Positions 45,567 through 55,104 are shown, numbered from the stretch's first letter. The stretch is DNA of 64,000 bases from Spongiibacteraceae bacterium (GCA_028280715.1 JANQLG010000004.1:62001-126000), one strand, 5' to 3'. Numbers and translations are program-made. Notes: generated from the letters alone by a model not told the origin.

Positions 45567-46147
45567 GATATCGTATTTGTTTTATCTGGCTCATGTTGTT
45601 ATTGAGTCATCCTGCTTTGGCGCAACAGACTGATGAAAATGTCAGTCAACAATCAGCTGCCAATTCAGTTAACACTTCAATGGCTAATGTACCATCTGAG
45701 CAGGTTGATGATGCTGTAACACCACCATCAGTTACAGACGCAACAGGGCAAAAAACAACGCAAAAAAGTGTACAGCGTACAACAACACCTGTCGGCGATG
45801 GTATTGTGACGGCTGATCCTATATCCGTTATCGGCGGGTTACTGATAGTTCTGTTATTTATTTTTCTTATTGCCTGGTTGGTCAAGCGCATTGGTGCATT
45901 GCCCTTATCGAACAACATGGCGGTAATGAAAACCATTGCTGCAATTTCAGTTGGCCCCCGAGAAAAAGTGGTGTTGATTGAAGTGGGTGAGCAACAAATT
46001 TTGGTAGGAGTTGCCCCGGGAAGAGTTTCCCACTTACACACACTGGAAACCAAAATTGACAGTAATAGTCCGTCTGCGAGCAGTGAGTTTTCAAAGAAAT
46101 TAAAACAAATTCTCTCTCCAGAAGTTCAAGCAGGTAGACAGCAGTGA
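45563..46147 (+). CDS. fliO: Flagellar biosynthesis protein FliO
   Basis: FliO is an assembly factor for the FliP-FliR export gate. The 194-residue protein has a signal-like N-terminus ([17 protein letters not shown]), a Thr/Gln/Val-rich linker, one membrane helix near residues 90-110 ([23 protein letters not shown]) and the FliO domain ([34 protein letters not shown]). It overlaps fliN at the start and fliP at the end by four bases each. Confidence 0.92.
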   Translation: MRYRICFIWLMLLLSHPALAQQTDENVSQQSAANSVNTSMANVPSEQVDDAVTPPSVTDATGQKTTQKSVQRTTTPVGDGIVTADPISVIGGLLIVLLFIFLIAWLVKRIGALPLSNNMAVMKTIAAISVGPREKVVLIEVGEQQILVGVAPGRVSHLHTLETKIDSNSPSASSEFSKKLKQILSPEVQAGRQQ

Positions 46148-46995
46148 GCAGTGTTTTCCGTCTAAGCCCCCTGGTCACAAAATGGGTTTTATTGCTAATG
46201 CTATCTATGGTGGCTTGGTCTGGTGCCTTTGCACAAACCAGTGTGGAGTCGACCTCAGAGGGTTTGTTATCGGAGAGTTTGGCAGACAGTGTTAATCAGG
46301 TCGCTGCCAGAGCTGCTCCCGGTATTCCCGCTATGACGGTGACTACCAATAGCAGTGGTGGCGAAGATTATTCAGTCACACTGCAAATTCTGGCTGTCAT
46401 GACAGTGCTGACGTTATTGCCAGCGTTTTTAATGATGATGACATCTTTTGTGCGCATTACGATTGTCTTTGCTATTTTGCGACAGGCGCTGGGATTACAG
46501 AGTACGCCGTCTAATCAGATCATTCTTGGCCTGTCCTTATTCCTGACGATTTTTATCATGATGCCAGTCTTTGAACAGGTGAATCTTCAGGCATTGCAGC
46601 CCTATTTAAATGAAGGCATGACATCTCTGGATGCACTTAGAACAGCTGCCGATCCATTTCATACTTTTATGTTGTCGCAAACACGTGAATCGGATTTGCA
46701 ATTGTTTATGCGAATTTCTAACACCACCAATATTGCCACACCTGCGGATACACCATTTTTTGTTTTAGCACCGGCATTTTTAACCAGTGAACTAAAAACG
46801 GCATTCCAAATCGGCTTTGTTTTATTTATTCCATTTTTGGTTATTGACCTGGTGGTGGCCAGTGTATTGATGGCGATGGGTATGATGATGTTATCACCGA
46901 TTATCATCTCGCTGCCCTTTAAGATCATGCTATTTGTTTTGGTCGATGGTTGGGCGATGGTGATTGGAACGTTGGCGGCAAGTTACGGTTATTGA
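46144..46995 (+). CDS. fliP: Flagellar export gate protein FliP
   Basis: The core of the export gate. The 283-residue protein has a cleavable signal ([15 protein letters not shown]) and then the conserved FliP membrane segments: [48 protein letters not shown] and [23 protein letters not shown]. It begins at a GTG overlapping the fliO stop. Confidence 0.97.
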   Translation: MSSVFRLSPLVTKWVLLLMLSMVAWSGAFAQTSVESTSEGLLSESLADSVNQVAARAAPGIPAMTVTTNSSGGEDYSVTLQILAVMTVLTLLPAFLMMMTSFVRITIVFAILRQALGLQSTPSNQIILGLSLFLTIFIMMPVFEQVNLQALQPYLNEGMTSLDALRTAADPFHTFMLSQTRESDLQLFMRISNTTNIATPADTPFFVLAPAFLTSELKTAFQIGFVLFIPFLVIDLVVASVLMAMGMMMLSPIIISLPFKIMLFVLVDGWAMVIGTLAASYGY

Positions 46996-47044
46996 CGTCA
47001 GTAACTATTGATGTTGGTAAGGTGTTGGTAGATAGGGGTGAATT

Positions 47045-47314
47045 ATGACAGCAGATGTCGTTGCAGATTTATTTCGTGAAGCGCTGCTGATTATCATTTT
47101 ATTGGTGAGTATTTTGGTAGTGCCCAGCCTGTTGGTCGGCTTGGTCATCAGTATATTTCAGGCGGCCACTCAGATAAATGAACAGACCTTAAGTTTTCTG
47201 CCTCGCCTGTTAACCACCATTGCCATGTTGGGTTTGGCTGGCCCTTGGATATTGAATAAATTAATTGACTTCACCACGCGCTTAGTGGAACAAGTGCCGT
47301 TAATTCTGGGGTGA
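47045..47314 (+). CDS. fliQ: Flagellar export gate protein FliQ
   Basis: An 89-residue protein with two membrane helices. It shows the family pattern ALLIIILLVSILVVPSLLVGLVISIFQAATQINEQTLSFLPRL. It packs around FliP in the gate. Confidence 0.96.
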   Translation: MTADVVADLFREALLIIILLVSILVVPSLLVGLVISIFQAATQINEQTLSFLPRLLTTIAMLGLAGPWILNKLIDFTTRLVEQVPLILG

Positions 47315-47346
47315 AGATTGATTCATATTTTCATTAACCGTTATCG

Positions 47347-48126
47347 ATGATTGAAATCCCGGCATCAGAAATTGGCACCTGGTTAGGCAGCTTTCTTTGG
47401 CCGTTATTTCGTATTGCGGGCTTATTGATGGTGGCACCGATTTTTTCGGCGCAACTGGTACCGGCTCGTATTCGGCTGATGTTATCTATCCTCATTGCTA
47501 TGGCATTAATGCCATTGCTTCCTGCGCCGCCAGCTGTTGAGTTGATATCCTTCGATTCTTTCGTAATAACCATCCAGCAGGTGTTAATTGGTATATCCAT
47601 GGGTTTTGTACTGCAGGTGTTGTTGCAGTTATTTGTCGTAGCCGGGCAGCTCATTGCGATGCAAATGGGATTGGGTTTTGCCTCCATGGTAGATCCTGCC
47701 AATGGTGTGTCCGTTACGGTACTCAGTCAATTTCATCTTATGCTGGTAACCTTGCTTTTTCTGGCAATGAACGGACATTTGGCGACGATAGAAATATTGG
47801 CTGAGAGTTTTTATATATTGCCCATCGGTTCCGGCTTTCTTTCAAATGAAGGTTTATGGGGTGTTGTCCGCTGGAGCAGTTGGATGTTCACTAGTGCTCT
47901 GTTAATCGCATTGCCGGCGATTGCCGCGCTATTGATTATCAATTTTTCCATGGGGGTGATAACTCGCGCGGCACCACAGTTGAATATTTTTGCTATTGGT
48001 TTTCCCTTTATGTTGATCATTGGTTTATGCATTATTTATATCACGCTCAATGGTTATGTCCCGCAGTTTGATCGCTACACCCGTGAGGCGCTGGACATGA
48101 TGCGAGGCGTTGTTCTACCTGCCTGA
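47347..48126 (+). CDS. fliR: Flagellar export gate protein FliR
   Basis: A 259-residue integral membrane protein with about six helices. It shows the family features FRIAGLLMVAPIFSAQLVPARIRLMLSILIA, GQLIAMQMGLGFASMVDPANG and INFSMGVITRAAPQLNIFAIGFP. The gap to flhB is 135 bases and contains a sigma-54-type element. Confidence 0.96.
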   Translation: MIEIPASEIGTWLGSFLWPLFRIAGLLMVAPIFSAQLVPARIRLMLSILIAMALMPLLPAPPAVELISFDSFVITIQQVLIGISMGFVLQVLLQLFVVAGQLIAMQMGLGFASMVDPANGVSVTVLSQFHLMLVTLLFLAMNGHLATIEILAESFYILPIGSGFLSNEGLWGVVRWSSWMFTSALLIALPAIAALLIINFSMGVITRAAPQLNIFAIGFPFMLIIGLCIIYITLNGYVPQFDRYTREALDMMRGVVLPA

Positions 48127-48162
48127 TATTTTTAGTCTTTTTCTTATTTTCAGAATTCAAAG

Positions 48163-48178
48163 CGGCATAAGTTTTGCT
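48163..48178 (+). promoter_or_regulatory. Sigma-54-type promoter upstream of flhB
   Basis: CGGCATAAGTTTTGCT keeps the GG-N10-GC core and a TTTTGCT -12 box, very like the fliL promoter; only the first base of the -24 TGGC differs. It is about 84 bases upstream of the flhB start. Confidence 0.65.
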
Positions 48179-48261
48179 CTTCTCTATTCAATTCATGGTG
48201 AATGGCGGTTCCTTGACAGGGGGGCTGCGTTCGCCGTATCTCCAGCAGTAATGGGGTCATT

Positions 48262-49428
48262 GTGGCAGAGAACGAAAACGGCCAGGAAAAAACCGAAGAG
48301 GCAACCCCCAAACGCCTTGAGAAGGCCCGTGAAGAAGGGCAGGTACCCCGCTCTAAAGAATTAACAACAGCGTTTGTACTGTTAAGCGGTGTTGTCGGTT
48401 TGATGATGATCGGCGGCAACATGAGCAATGCGTTAAAGGGATTAATGCAATTTAATTTTGCTATGCCGAGGGAAGCGGCTTTCGACACTAACTTGATGAT
48501 GATTCATTTCGCGGATACGGCGGTTGCTGCGTTATGGTCGTTAGTGCCCTTGTTTACGCTGTTGGTTGTAGCGGCTTTGTTCGGTCCAGTGTTACTGGGT
48601 GGATGGTTATTTAGTGCGAAGGCATTGGCTCCCCAGTTGAGTCGTATGAATCCGCTTAAGGGTTTGCAGCGGATGTTTTCCATGATGGCTTTGATTGAGC
48701 TGCTTAAGGCCGTGGGTAAATTTACTTTGGTGGCGGTAATAGCGGTCGCTATGTTGGTCTTTTATAGCTCGCAGTTGCTGTCGCTGATGCAAGGTGCTTT
48801 AGAACCAGCGATCAGTCACATGCTCTCGATTATCGGTTGGTCGGTACTGGCTGTGAGTGCCTCGATGATCATAATTGCCATGATCGATGTGCCTTATCAG
48901 ATATTTGACCACAGCAAAAAATTAAAAATGACCCGTCAGGAGGTCAAAGACGAATTAAAAGATACAGAAGGTAAACCCGAAGTTAAAGGCCGCATCAGGC
49001 AGCTGCAGCGGGAAATGGCTCAGCGCCGAATGATGGAAGCGGTTCCAGAAGCTGATGTTGTCATAACCAACCCGGAACATTTTTCAGTGGCACTGAAATA
49101 CGATGTTAATGGTTCTTCTGCGCCGGTGGTTGTCGCCAAGGGAACAGAATTTATTGCGTTGAAAATCCGGGAAATAGCTAATGCCAATGATGTGATGATT
49201 TTAGAGCTGCCGCCTTTGGCACGGGCTATTTATTTCACCACGGAAATTGACCAGGAAATTCCAGCTAATTTATACCTGGCGGTGGCACAAGTGCTGGCTT
49301 ATGTATTCCAGTTAAAAGCATACGAAGAAGGTGAAGGCCGTAGGCCGAAGCCTTTGGCGGAGATCGAAGTACCTCCGGACGCACGTTACGATGTGGATGG
49401 GGTACCAAACCCCGAACAAACCGAATAG
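48262..49428 (+). CDS. flhB: Flagellar export switch protein FlhB
   Basis: FlhB controls which substrates are exported. The 388-residue protein begins MAENENGQEKTEEATPKRLEKAREEGQVPRSKEL at a GTG. Four membrane helices follow, then the cytoplasmic domain. The autocleavage motif, usually NPTH, is NPEH here (Asn270-Pro271-Glu272-His273, in VITNPEHFSVALKYD). Asn and Pro, between which cleavage occurs, are kept. The following helix (VVVAKGTEFIALKIREIA) is normal. Confidence 0.97.
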   Translation: MAENENGQEKTEEATPKRLEKAREEGQVPRSKELTTAFVLLSGVVGLMMIGGNMSNALKGLMQFNFAMPREAAFDTNLMMIHFADTAVAALWSLVPLFTLLVVAALFGPVLLGGWLFSAKALAPQLSRMNPLKGLQRMFSMMALIELLKAVGKFTLVAVIAVAMLVFYSSQLLSLMQGALEPAISHMLSIIGWSVLAVSASMIIIAMIDVPYQIFDHSKKLKMTRQEVKDELKDTEGKPEVKGRIRQLQREMAQRRMMEAVPEADVVITNPEHFSVALKYDVNGSSAPVVVAKGTEFIALKIREIANANDVMILELPPLARAIYFTTEIDQEIPANLYLAVAQVLAYVFQLKAYEEGEGRRPKPLAEIEVPPDARYDVDGVPNPEQTE

Positions 49429-49480
49429 ATAAGGCCAGATCAGTTCTGGCTGGCAGTAGTAAATTTAATTAAGAAAATTC

Positions 49481-51601
49481 ATGGCAACAACTGACTCCAA
49501 TCCAGCTTCGATGTTACGTGGAATAGCCCAGGGTAGCCTGGGCGTTCCTGTTTTATTGCTAACCATTCTCGGCATGATGACCTTGCCGATTCCTCCGTTT
49601 TTATTGGATATCTTGTTTTCGTTCAATATTGCTTTGGCCATTGTTGTGTTGTTAGTGGCGGTTTATGCCATGAGGCCATTGGACTTTGCGGTTTTTCCTA
49701 CCATTTTGCTGGTGGCTACATTACTGCGGTTGGCGCTGAATGTGGCGTCAACACGAGTTGTGTTGTTAAACGGTCATACCGGGGGAGATGCTGCCGGTAA
49801 AGTGATTCAGTCCTTTGGTGAAGTGGTGATTGGTGGTAACTACGCTGTAGGTTTGGTGGTGTTCTTGATACTCGTCATTATCAACTTTGTGGTGGTGACT
49901 CGTGGTGCCGGTCGTATTTCTGAAGTGAGCGCACGTTTTACTTTGGATGCGATGCCAGGCAAACAAATGGCCATCGATGCCGATTTAAATTCCGGCTTAA
50001 TCGATCAGGATGAGGCGCGCAAACGGCGTGAAGAAATTTCCAGCGAGGCAGATTTTTACGGGTCGATGGATGGTGCCAGCAAATTTGTCCGTGGTGATGC
50101 GATTGCAGGCATTCTGATTCTCTTCATTAATATCCTCGGTGGTCTTGGCATTGGTATGGTTCAGCACGAGTTGGAATTTGCTCGTGCGATGGAGGTGTAC
50201 TCGCTACTAACCATTGGTGATGGCCTGGTGGCGCAGATTCCCGGATTACTACTGTCAACATCGGCAGCCATCATGGTGACCAGAGTTAGCAGCTCCAAGG
50301 ATATGGGCGAGCAAGTCGCCACACAAATGTTCGACTCACCAAAAGCGTTAGCTATTACCGCAACAATTTTGGGTATCATGGGCATTATTCCCGGCATGCC
50401 TCATGTCGCTTTTTTATCACTGGCAGCAGGCGCCGGTGGTATCGCCTACCTCATTCAGCAGCGACAAGAACGTATACAGGAAGAGGAGGCAAAGCAGGAA
50501 CAAACACAGAAAATTGTTGAACAGCAGGCACAGGCAAAAGCCAGTGAAGTACCAGAAATAGGTTGGGATGATGTGCAGCCAGTCGATGCTATTGGATTAG
50601 AAGTAGGCTACCGCTTGATACCTATGGTGGATAAAGCACAGGGCGGTGAATTGCTCAGTCGCATTAAGGGTATTCGAAAAAAGTTGTCTCAAGACGTTGG
50701 ATTTTTAATTCCATCGGTTCACATTAGAGATAATCTTGATTTATCTCCCACAGCGTATCGCATTACCTTGCTGGGAGTTGCAGCCGGTGAAGCTGAAATT
50801 TATCCCGATCGAGAAATGGCCATCAATCCCGGTCAGGTCTTTGGCAGGTTAGATGGTATTGCTACAAAAGATCCTGCCTTTGGTTTAGAGGCTGTATGGA
50901 TAGATCCCACTACCAAGGACCAGGCTCAAACACTCGGTTACACCGTAGTCGATGCCAGTACAGTTGTGGCGACACACCTAAATCAATTATTGCTAAAACA
51001 TATCCACGAATTATTAGGGCATGATGAGGTTCAGCATATGCTGGATCTGTTGGGTAAACACTCTCCTAAACTGGTTGAGCAGTTGGCGCCAGAGTTGGTG
51101 CCTCCCAATATTATTCTCACCGTATTAAAAAACTTATTGCTTGAGCAAGTACCTATTAAAGATCTGCGAACTATTGCTCAAACCATTGCAGCTAATGTGG
51201 GCCGTAGTCAAGATCCTGTCGTATTGACCAGTCAGGTGCGTATATCGCTCAGTCGCATCATCGTGCAGAACATCTATGGCAATGAGAGTCTACTACCTGC
51301 TATTGCTTTAGATCCTTCTATGGAACAGTTATTGCTTAAGTCAGTACAACAGGCGCAACAAAGTGGAAATACTGACGATATCGTATTGGAGCCGGGTTTG
51401 GCGGAGCGTTTGCAGACGGCATTGGTTGAAGCTTCGCAGAAACAGGAGATGGCAGGAAAGCCTGCCGTGCTATTGGTATCGGCACCTTTGCGACATGTAC
51501 TCGCCAAATTTATTCGCTACAGCGCTGCAGATATTCATGTGCTTTCTTACGGAGAGATTCCTGATGATAAGCAGATTACGATTGAAAGCGCTGTTGGTTA
51601 A
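49481..51601 (+). CDS. flhA: Flagellar export gate protein FlhA
   Basis: The large export-gate subunit and chaperone-substrate docking platform. The 706-residue protein has eight membrane helices in the first ~330 residues with the FHIPEP signature region (RLALNVASTRVVLLNG), the charged loop RISEVSARFTLDAMPGKQMAIDADLNSGLIDQDEARKRR, and the cytoplasmic ring-forming domain (GYRLIPMVDKAQGGELLSRIKGIRKKLSQDVGF). It lies 52 bases after flhB and is probably in the same transcript. Confidence 0.97.
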   Translation: MATTDSNPASMLRGIAQGSLGVPVLLLTILGMMTLPIPPFLLDILFSFNIALAIVVLLVAVYAMRPLDFAVFPTILLVATLLRLALNVASTRVVLLNGHTGGDAAGKVIQSFGEVVIGGNYAVGLVVFLILVIINFVVVTRGAGRISEVSARFTLDAMPGKQMAIDADLNSGLIDQDEARKRREEISSEADFYGSMDGASKFVRGDAIAGILILFINILGGLGIGMVQHELEFARAMEVYSLLTIGDGLVAQIPGLLLSTSAAIMVTRVSSSKDMGEQVATQMFDSPKALAITATILGIMGIIPGMPHVAFLSLAAGAGGIAYLIQQRQERIQEEEAKQEQTQKIVEQQAQAKASEVPEIGWDDVQPVDAIGLEVGYRLIPMVDKAQGGELLSRIKGIRKKLSQDVGFLIPSVHIRDNLDLSPTAYRITLLGVAAGEAEIYPDREMAINPGQVFGRLDGIATKDPAFGLEAVWIDPTTKDQAQTLGYTVVDASTVVATHLNQLLLKHIHELLGHDEVQHMLDLLGKHSPKLVEQLAPELVPPNIILTVLKNLLLEQVPIKDLRTIAQTIAANVGRSQDPVVLTSQVRISLSRIIVQNIYGNESLLPAIALDPSMEQLLLKSVQQAQQSGNTDDIVLEPGLAERLQTALVEASQKQEMAGKPAVLLVSAPLRHVLAKFIRYSAADIHVLSYGEIPDDKQITIESAVG

Positions 51602-51695
51602 TGCAAGCACGATGGGTTAAATCGCCATTGTTTGTAAGGAGTGTTTGCTAACAGAGGTTATTTAAAAGCTGAATATATGATGAAAAAAACAGATC

Positions 51696-51724
51696 GTTTG
51701 ATGGTACTGATTAGAGGATCAAAC
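51696..51724. promoter_or_regulatory. Hairpin around the flhF ribosome-binding site
   Basis: GTTTGAT (51696-51702) and ATCAAAC (51718-51724) form a perfect 7-bp stem whose 15-base loop carries the AGAGG ribosome-binding site. The right arm ends two bases before the flhF ATG. The layout could tune FlhF translation; the role is inferred. Confidence 0.5.
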
Positions 51725-51726
51725 TG

Positions 51727-53220
51727 ATGCAGGTAAAGCGTTTTGTTGCCGCTAATATGCGATTGGCGCTAAAAATGGTGAGAGAAGAAGTCGGTGAAGA
51801 TGCTGTTATTCTTTCTAACAAGCGTGTTCCAGAAGGCGTGGAATTACTGATTGCTCCCGAGCAAGAACAGCCGGACTCTACACCGAGCTCTACAAAAGTT
51901 GCTGCTAAGGTAATGTCTGATAACCCCTTCCTGACTGATGACGAGCCTGCTCCTCAAGAGCCTTTTGGCAAAAAGCTGGAGCTAAGCAAACTTGAACTTG
52001 AGATGGAGCAACTGCAAAGAGAACAGCAGCAGCGAGCGAAGTTGTTAGCAGAAACCTTATCCAAGCAATCAGAAGCGCTGCGCGAGCAGGAAAAGGCTTG
52101 GCAAAATGGACAACAAGATGATGTATTAGAGAATCTGATAAAACCTGATAGTGTTGATCTTCAAAGTACTAGCTCAGAGGGCACCAAGGAATTTGCAGTT
52201 GAGGAAAAGCGTTATAAAAAAGATATTGCTGAAATTTCTGCCAAAACTCCTGTCAGCTACACAGAAACAGAAGAGTCCCTGGCTGAAATGCGTTATGAAA
52301 TTCAATCCATGCGTGATTTGCTGGAACAGCAGTTAGGCAACATGGCATGGGGGCAGCTAACACAACAAGACCCACAAAAAGCATCGCTGTGGAAGCGCAT
52401 GAAACGAATGGGTTTGTCGGCTGCAGTATCAGAAAACTTATTAAAAGAGTTAGCTTTGTCCAGGGTGTCGTCGCCGTCAGATTCTGACGTTAGTGAGAGG
52501 GATGATTGGCAGTTGTTAATGACCTTGCTGGTAGATGCTCTGCGTGCAACAGACAGTGATTTAATTATGAATGGTGGCGTGTTTGCTTTTGTTGGTCCAA
52601 CTGGGGCCGGTAAAACAACGTCTATTGGCAAACTGGCGACTCGTTATGTATTAGAGCATGGGCCTGAACAAGTAGCTTTGGTAACTACAGATACCGTGCG
52701 TATTGCAGCCCATGAACAGCTAAGAACCTTTGGAAGAATCTTAAAGGTTCCAGTAAAGTTTGTTGATCGCAATAATAGTCTTGAACAAGTGTTGTTTTCA
52801 TTGCGACATAAGTCACTGGTGCTAATCGATACGGCAGGTATGAATAGGCAAGATCCTCGATTGGGACAACAGATGCACATGCTGAATGAAATGGCTAATC
52901 GTGTGCAAACGGTCCTGGTTATGCCTGCGACCTACCAAGCGGCAGTTATGAAAGCTGCCTATCACAGTTATAAAACCGATAATATGATGGCAGGCATACT
53001 GACTAAACTGGATGAGTGTGCCAGTTTGGGTGAGGCATTGAGTCTGGTTGTCGATAAAGCATTACCCGTAGCCTACACTACTCATGGTCAAGGGGTTCCT
53101 GATGACATTGCCTGTGCTGATAGTTCTGCACTGGTGAAGTTGGCGATAGAACTGGCTAAACGGGTGATTGCCACAGACTCGGATATGGCCGATGAATTAA
53201 GTGTGTTAGGGAGAAATTGA
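51727..53220 (+). CDS. flhF: Polar flagellar placement GTPase FlhF
   Basis: An SRP-type GTPase that puts the flagellum at the pole. The 497-residue protein has a basic N-terminus (MQVKRFVAANMRLALKMVREEVGEDAVILSNKRV), an acidic/Gln-rich coiled middle (about 60-210) and the NG domain. G1 is GPTGAGKTTSIGKLATRY near residue 290, then DTVRIAAHEQLR, DTAGMNRQDPR and TKLDECASLGEAL. It precedes fleN, the counting ATPase, the usual pair. Confidence 0.96.
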   Translation: MQVKRFVAANMRLALKMVREEVGEDAVILSNKRVPEGVELLIAPEQEQPDSTPSSTKVAAKVMSDNPFLTDDEPAPQEPFGKKLELSKLELEMEQLQREQQQRAKLLAETLSKQSEALREQEKAWQNGQQDDVLENLIKPDSVDLQSTSSEGTKEFAVEEKRYKKDIAEISAKTPVSYTETEESLAEMRYEIQSMRDLLEQQLGNMAWGQLTQQDPQKASLWKRMKRMGLSAAVSENLLKELALSRVSSPSDSDVSERDDWQLLMTLLVDALRATDSDLIMNGGVFAFVGPTGAGKTTSIGKLATRYVLEHGPEQVALVTTDTVRIAAHEQLRTFGRILKVPVKFVDRNNSLEQVLFSLRHKSLVLIDTAGMNRQDPRLGQQMHMLNEMANRVQTVLVMPATYQAAVMKAAYHSYKTDNMMAGILTKLDECASLGEALSLVVDKALPVAYTTHGQGVPDDIACADSSALVKLAIELAKRVIATDSDMADELSVLGRN

Positions 53221-53342
53221 AGATTTCCCTAAGCAATAAAATTGAATCTTTATATGCAGTTATGCGGTTTTGTTCGTGTACAATGGCTACACTTGGGTTT
53301 GAATAACCGTAATATTGGCCGTTCAATCCATAGCAATTCTGA

Positions 53343-53390
53343 AGCAGGTTGCTAGAAAGGTAGTTTGCTAAGTCAGATTGCTAAAAAGTA
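53343..53390. repeat. Imperfect ~16-base tandem repeat before fleN
   Basis: Three degenerate units share a TTGCTA core (gcaggttgctagaaag, gtagtttgctaagtcag, attgctaaaaag) in the 201-base flhF-fleN gap. No promoter is evident in that gap. The role is unknown. Confidence 0.6.
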
Positions 53391-53421
53391 AAGTAGTAAG
53401 AAATAGGAGTCGTCCGAGGCT

Positions 53422-54243
53422 ATGAGTAGTACTCATCCGGTACAAGTAGTTGCTGTAACAGGAGGTAAAGGTGGTGTTGGTAAAACCAATGTTTCCATTA
53501 ACCTCAGTATATCCCTTGCCAACATGGGGCGACGGGTTGCTTTACTGGATGCGGATTTGGGTTTAGCTAATATTGATGTATTGCTGGGTCTGCGCCCCAA
53601 AAATAACCTCGAAGATGTGCTTGCCGGTGAATGTTCATTAACCGACATTATGGTAACCGGGCCTGGCGGTATTCGTATTATTCCTGCTTCTTCAGGCACC
53701 CAGCGTATGACAATGTTGGGCCCTATGGAGCACGCGGGGCTGATCCATGCCTTCAGTGATATTAGTGAACAGATTGATATCCTTGTTATCGATACTGCAG
53801 CTGGCATCTCGGATTCTGTTGTGAGTTTTGTAAGAGCATCACAAGAAGTGCTAGTGGTGGTCTGTGATGAACCTTCTTCTATTACGGATGCCTATGCTCT
53901 GATCAAATTAATGAATAAAGATTATGGAGTAGAGCGCTTTCGTGTTGTTGCCAATATGACGCGAAACCCTCAGGAAGGACGCAACCTGTTTAATAAGCTG
54001 ACGCAAGTGACAGAGCGTTTTCTCGATGTCACCTTGCAGTATGTTGGCAATATCCCCTTTGATGAATCGGTGCGTAAAGCCGTTCAGCGGCAGCGCCCGG
54101 TAGTAGAAATGTCCCCTCGAAGCAAAGCTTCACTTGCCTTTAAACAACTGGCCGAAAAAGTTGATCTTTGGCCCTTGCCTTCCACACCACGCGGACATCT
54201 GGAGTTCTTTGTTGAGCGTTTGGTACAGGGGGCGGCTGGATAG
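53422..54243 (+). CDS. fleN: Flagellar number regulator FleN (FlhG, MinD-like ATPase)
   Basis: A MinD/ParA-type ATPase that limits flagellar number and antagonises the master regulator FleQ. The 273-residue protein has the deviant Walker A GGKGGVGKTNVSINLS (Lys16, Lys21), the switch DADLGLANIDVLLGL, and DTAAGISDSVVSFVRAS. It lies just before fliA, as in Pseudomonas and Vibrio. Confidence 0.96.
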   Translation: MSSTHPVQVVAVTGGKGGVGKTNVSINLSISLANMGRRVALLDADLGLANIDVLLGLRPKNNLEDVLAGECSLTDIMVTGPGGIRIIPASSGTQRMTMLGPMEHAGLIHAFSDISEQIDILVIDTAAGISDSVVSFVRASQEVLVVVCDEPSSITDAYALIKLMNKDYGVERFRVVANMTRNPQEGRNLFNKLTQVTERFLDVTLQYVGNIPFDESVRKAVQRQRPVVEMSPRSKASLAFKQLAEKVDLWPLPSTPRGHLEFFVERLVQGAAG

Positions 54244-54248
54244 TTACG

Positions 54249-54998
54249 ATGTCTGTAGCTGATGGTTTAGCCATGTACAGCGACGTAGAAAAACTGTCAA
54301 CGGATGAAATGGTAGAGCGCTACGCACCTTTGGTAAAGCGTATTGCCCATCATATTCTGGCACGCATGCCTTCCAGTGTCTTAGTTGAAGACCTGATCCA
54401 GGCCGGCTTAATCGGATTGCTGGAGGCTGCCCGTAATTATGATGTTTCCAAAGGTGCCAGTTTTGAAACCTATGCCGGGATTCGCATCCGTGGTGCGATG
54501 ATTGATGATGTCAGGCGTGGAGACTGGGCGCCGAGGTCCGTTCATCGAAATGCCCGGCGTGTATCTGAAGCGATGCATACGGTTGAAACTCGCCTATCGC
54601 GGGATGCCTCGGATCATGAAGTGGCAGAGGAGTTGGGTGTCAGTTTAGATGAGTATTACAGCATGCTGCAGGATTCTACCAGTAGTAAGTTGTTTAGCTA
54701 CGATGAGCTGACTAGCGGTGAAGATGGTCCTGAGGAACAGTTGCCAGCAGAAGGGTTAAGCCCTTTTGAAGGTATCCAACAAGATGCCATGCGTCAGGGA
54801 CTGGCAAAAGCGATTAGCCAGCTACCAGAGCGAGAACGGTTGGTATTGGCGCTCTATTATGATGAAGAACTTAATTTAAAGGAAATAGGCCTGGTATTGG
54901 GTGTTAGCGAGTCTCGTGTCAGCCAGATTCATAGCCAGGCGGCCATGCGATTACGTTCCCGCATGGCTGATTGGGCACATAGTCCAGATACTGAATAA
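54249..54998 (+). CDS. fliA: Flagellar sigma factor FliA (sigma-28)
   Basis: Directs transcription of late flagellar and chemotaxis genes and is held by FlgM until the hook is complete. The 249-residue protein shows region 2 (LVEDLIQAGLIGLLEAARNYDVSKGASFETYAGIRIRGAMIDDVRRGDWAPRSVHR) and region 4 (LPERERLVLALYYDEELNLKEIGLVLGVSESRVSQIHSQA). It starts six bases after the fleN stop. flgM is not in the window. Confidence 0.97.
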   Translation: MSVADGLAMYSDVEKLSTDEMVERYAPLVKRIAHHILARMPSSVLVEDLIQAGLIGLLEAARNYDVSKGASFETYAGIRIRGAMIDDVRRGDWAPRSVHRNARRVSEAMHTVETRLSRDASDHEVAEELGVSLDEYYSMLQDSTSSKLFSYDELTSGEDGPEEQLPAEGLSPFEGIQQDAMRQGLAKAISQLPERERLVLALYYDEELNLKEIGLVLGVSESRVSQIHSQAAMRLRSRMADWAHSPDTE

Positions 54999-55007
54999 AT
55001 GGCCTCT

Positions 55008-55054
55008 GGAACTTCTGGCACTTGGAATTTCTGGCCTTTAGAACTTCTGACTGG
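55008..55054. repeat. Imperfect 16-base tandem repeat between fliA and cheY
   Basis: Three degenerate units with the core gaacttctggc (ggaacttctggcactt, ggaatttctggccttt, agaacttctgactgg) start ten bases after the fliA stop and end 23 bases before the sigma-28 promoter. The role is unknown. Confidence 0.75.
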
Positions 55055-55077
55055 AGCTAATGATTTAATACTTTTTG

Positions 55078-55104
55078 TACAGTTTTACGTTGATTTGCCG
55101 ATAC
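55078..55104 (+). promoter_or_regulatory. Sigma-28 (FliA) promoter for the cheYZAB-mot genes
   Basis: TACAGTTT, an 11-base spacer and GCCGATAC match the FliA consensus TAAAGTTT-N11-GCCGATAA at 14 of 16 defined positions with the correct spacing. It lies in the 262-base gap between fliA and cheY, about 156 bases before the cheY start. The remainder of the gap shows no ORF. Confidence 0.85.

Noticed and set aside
48110-48364. An 84-codon plus-strand ORF between fliR and flhB
   Set aside because: It overlaps the conserved flhB N-terminus in another frame and its composition is that of a shadow frame.
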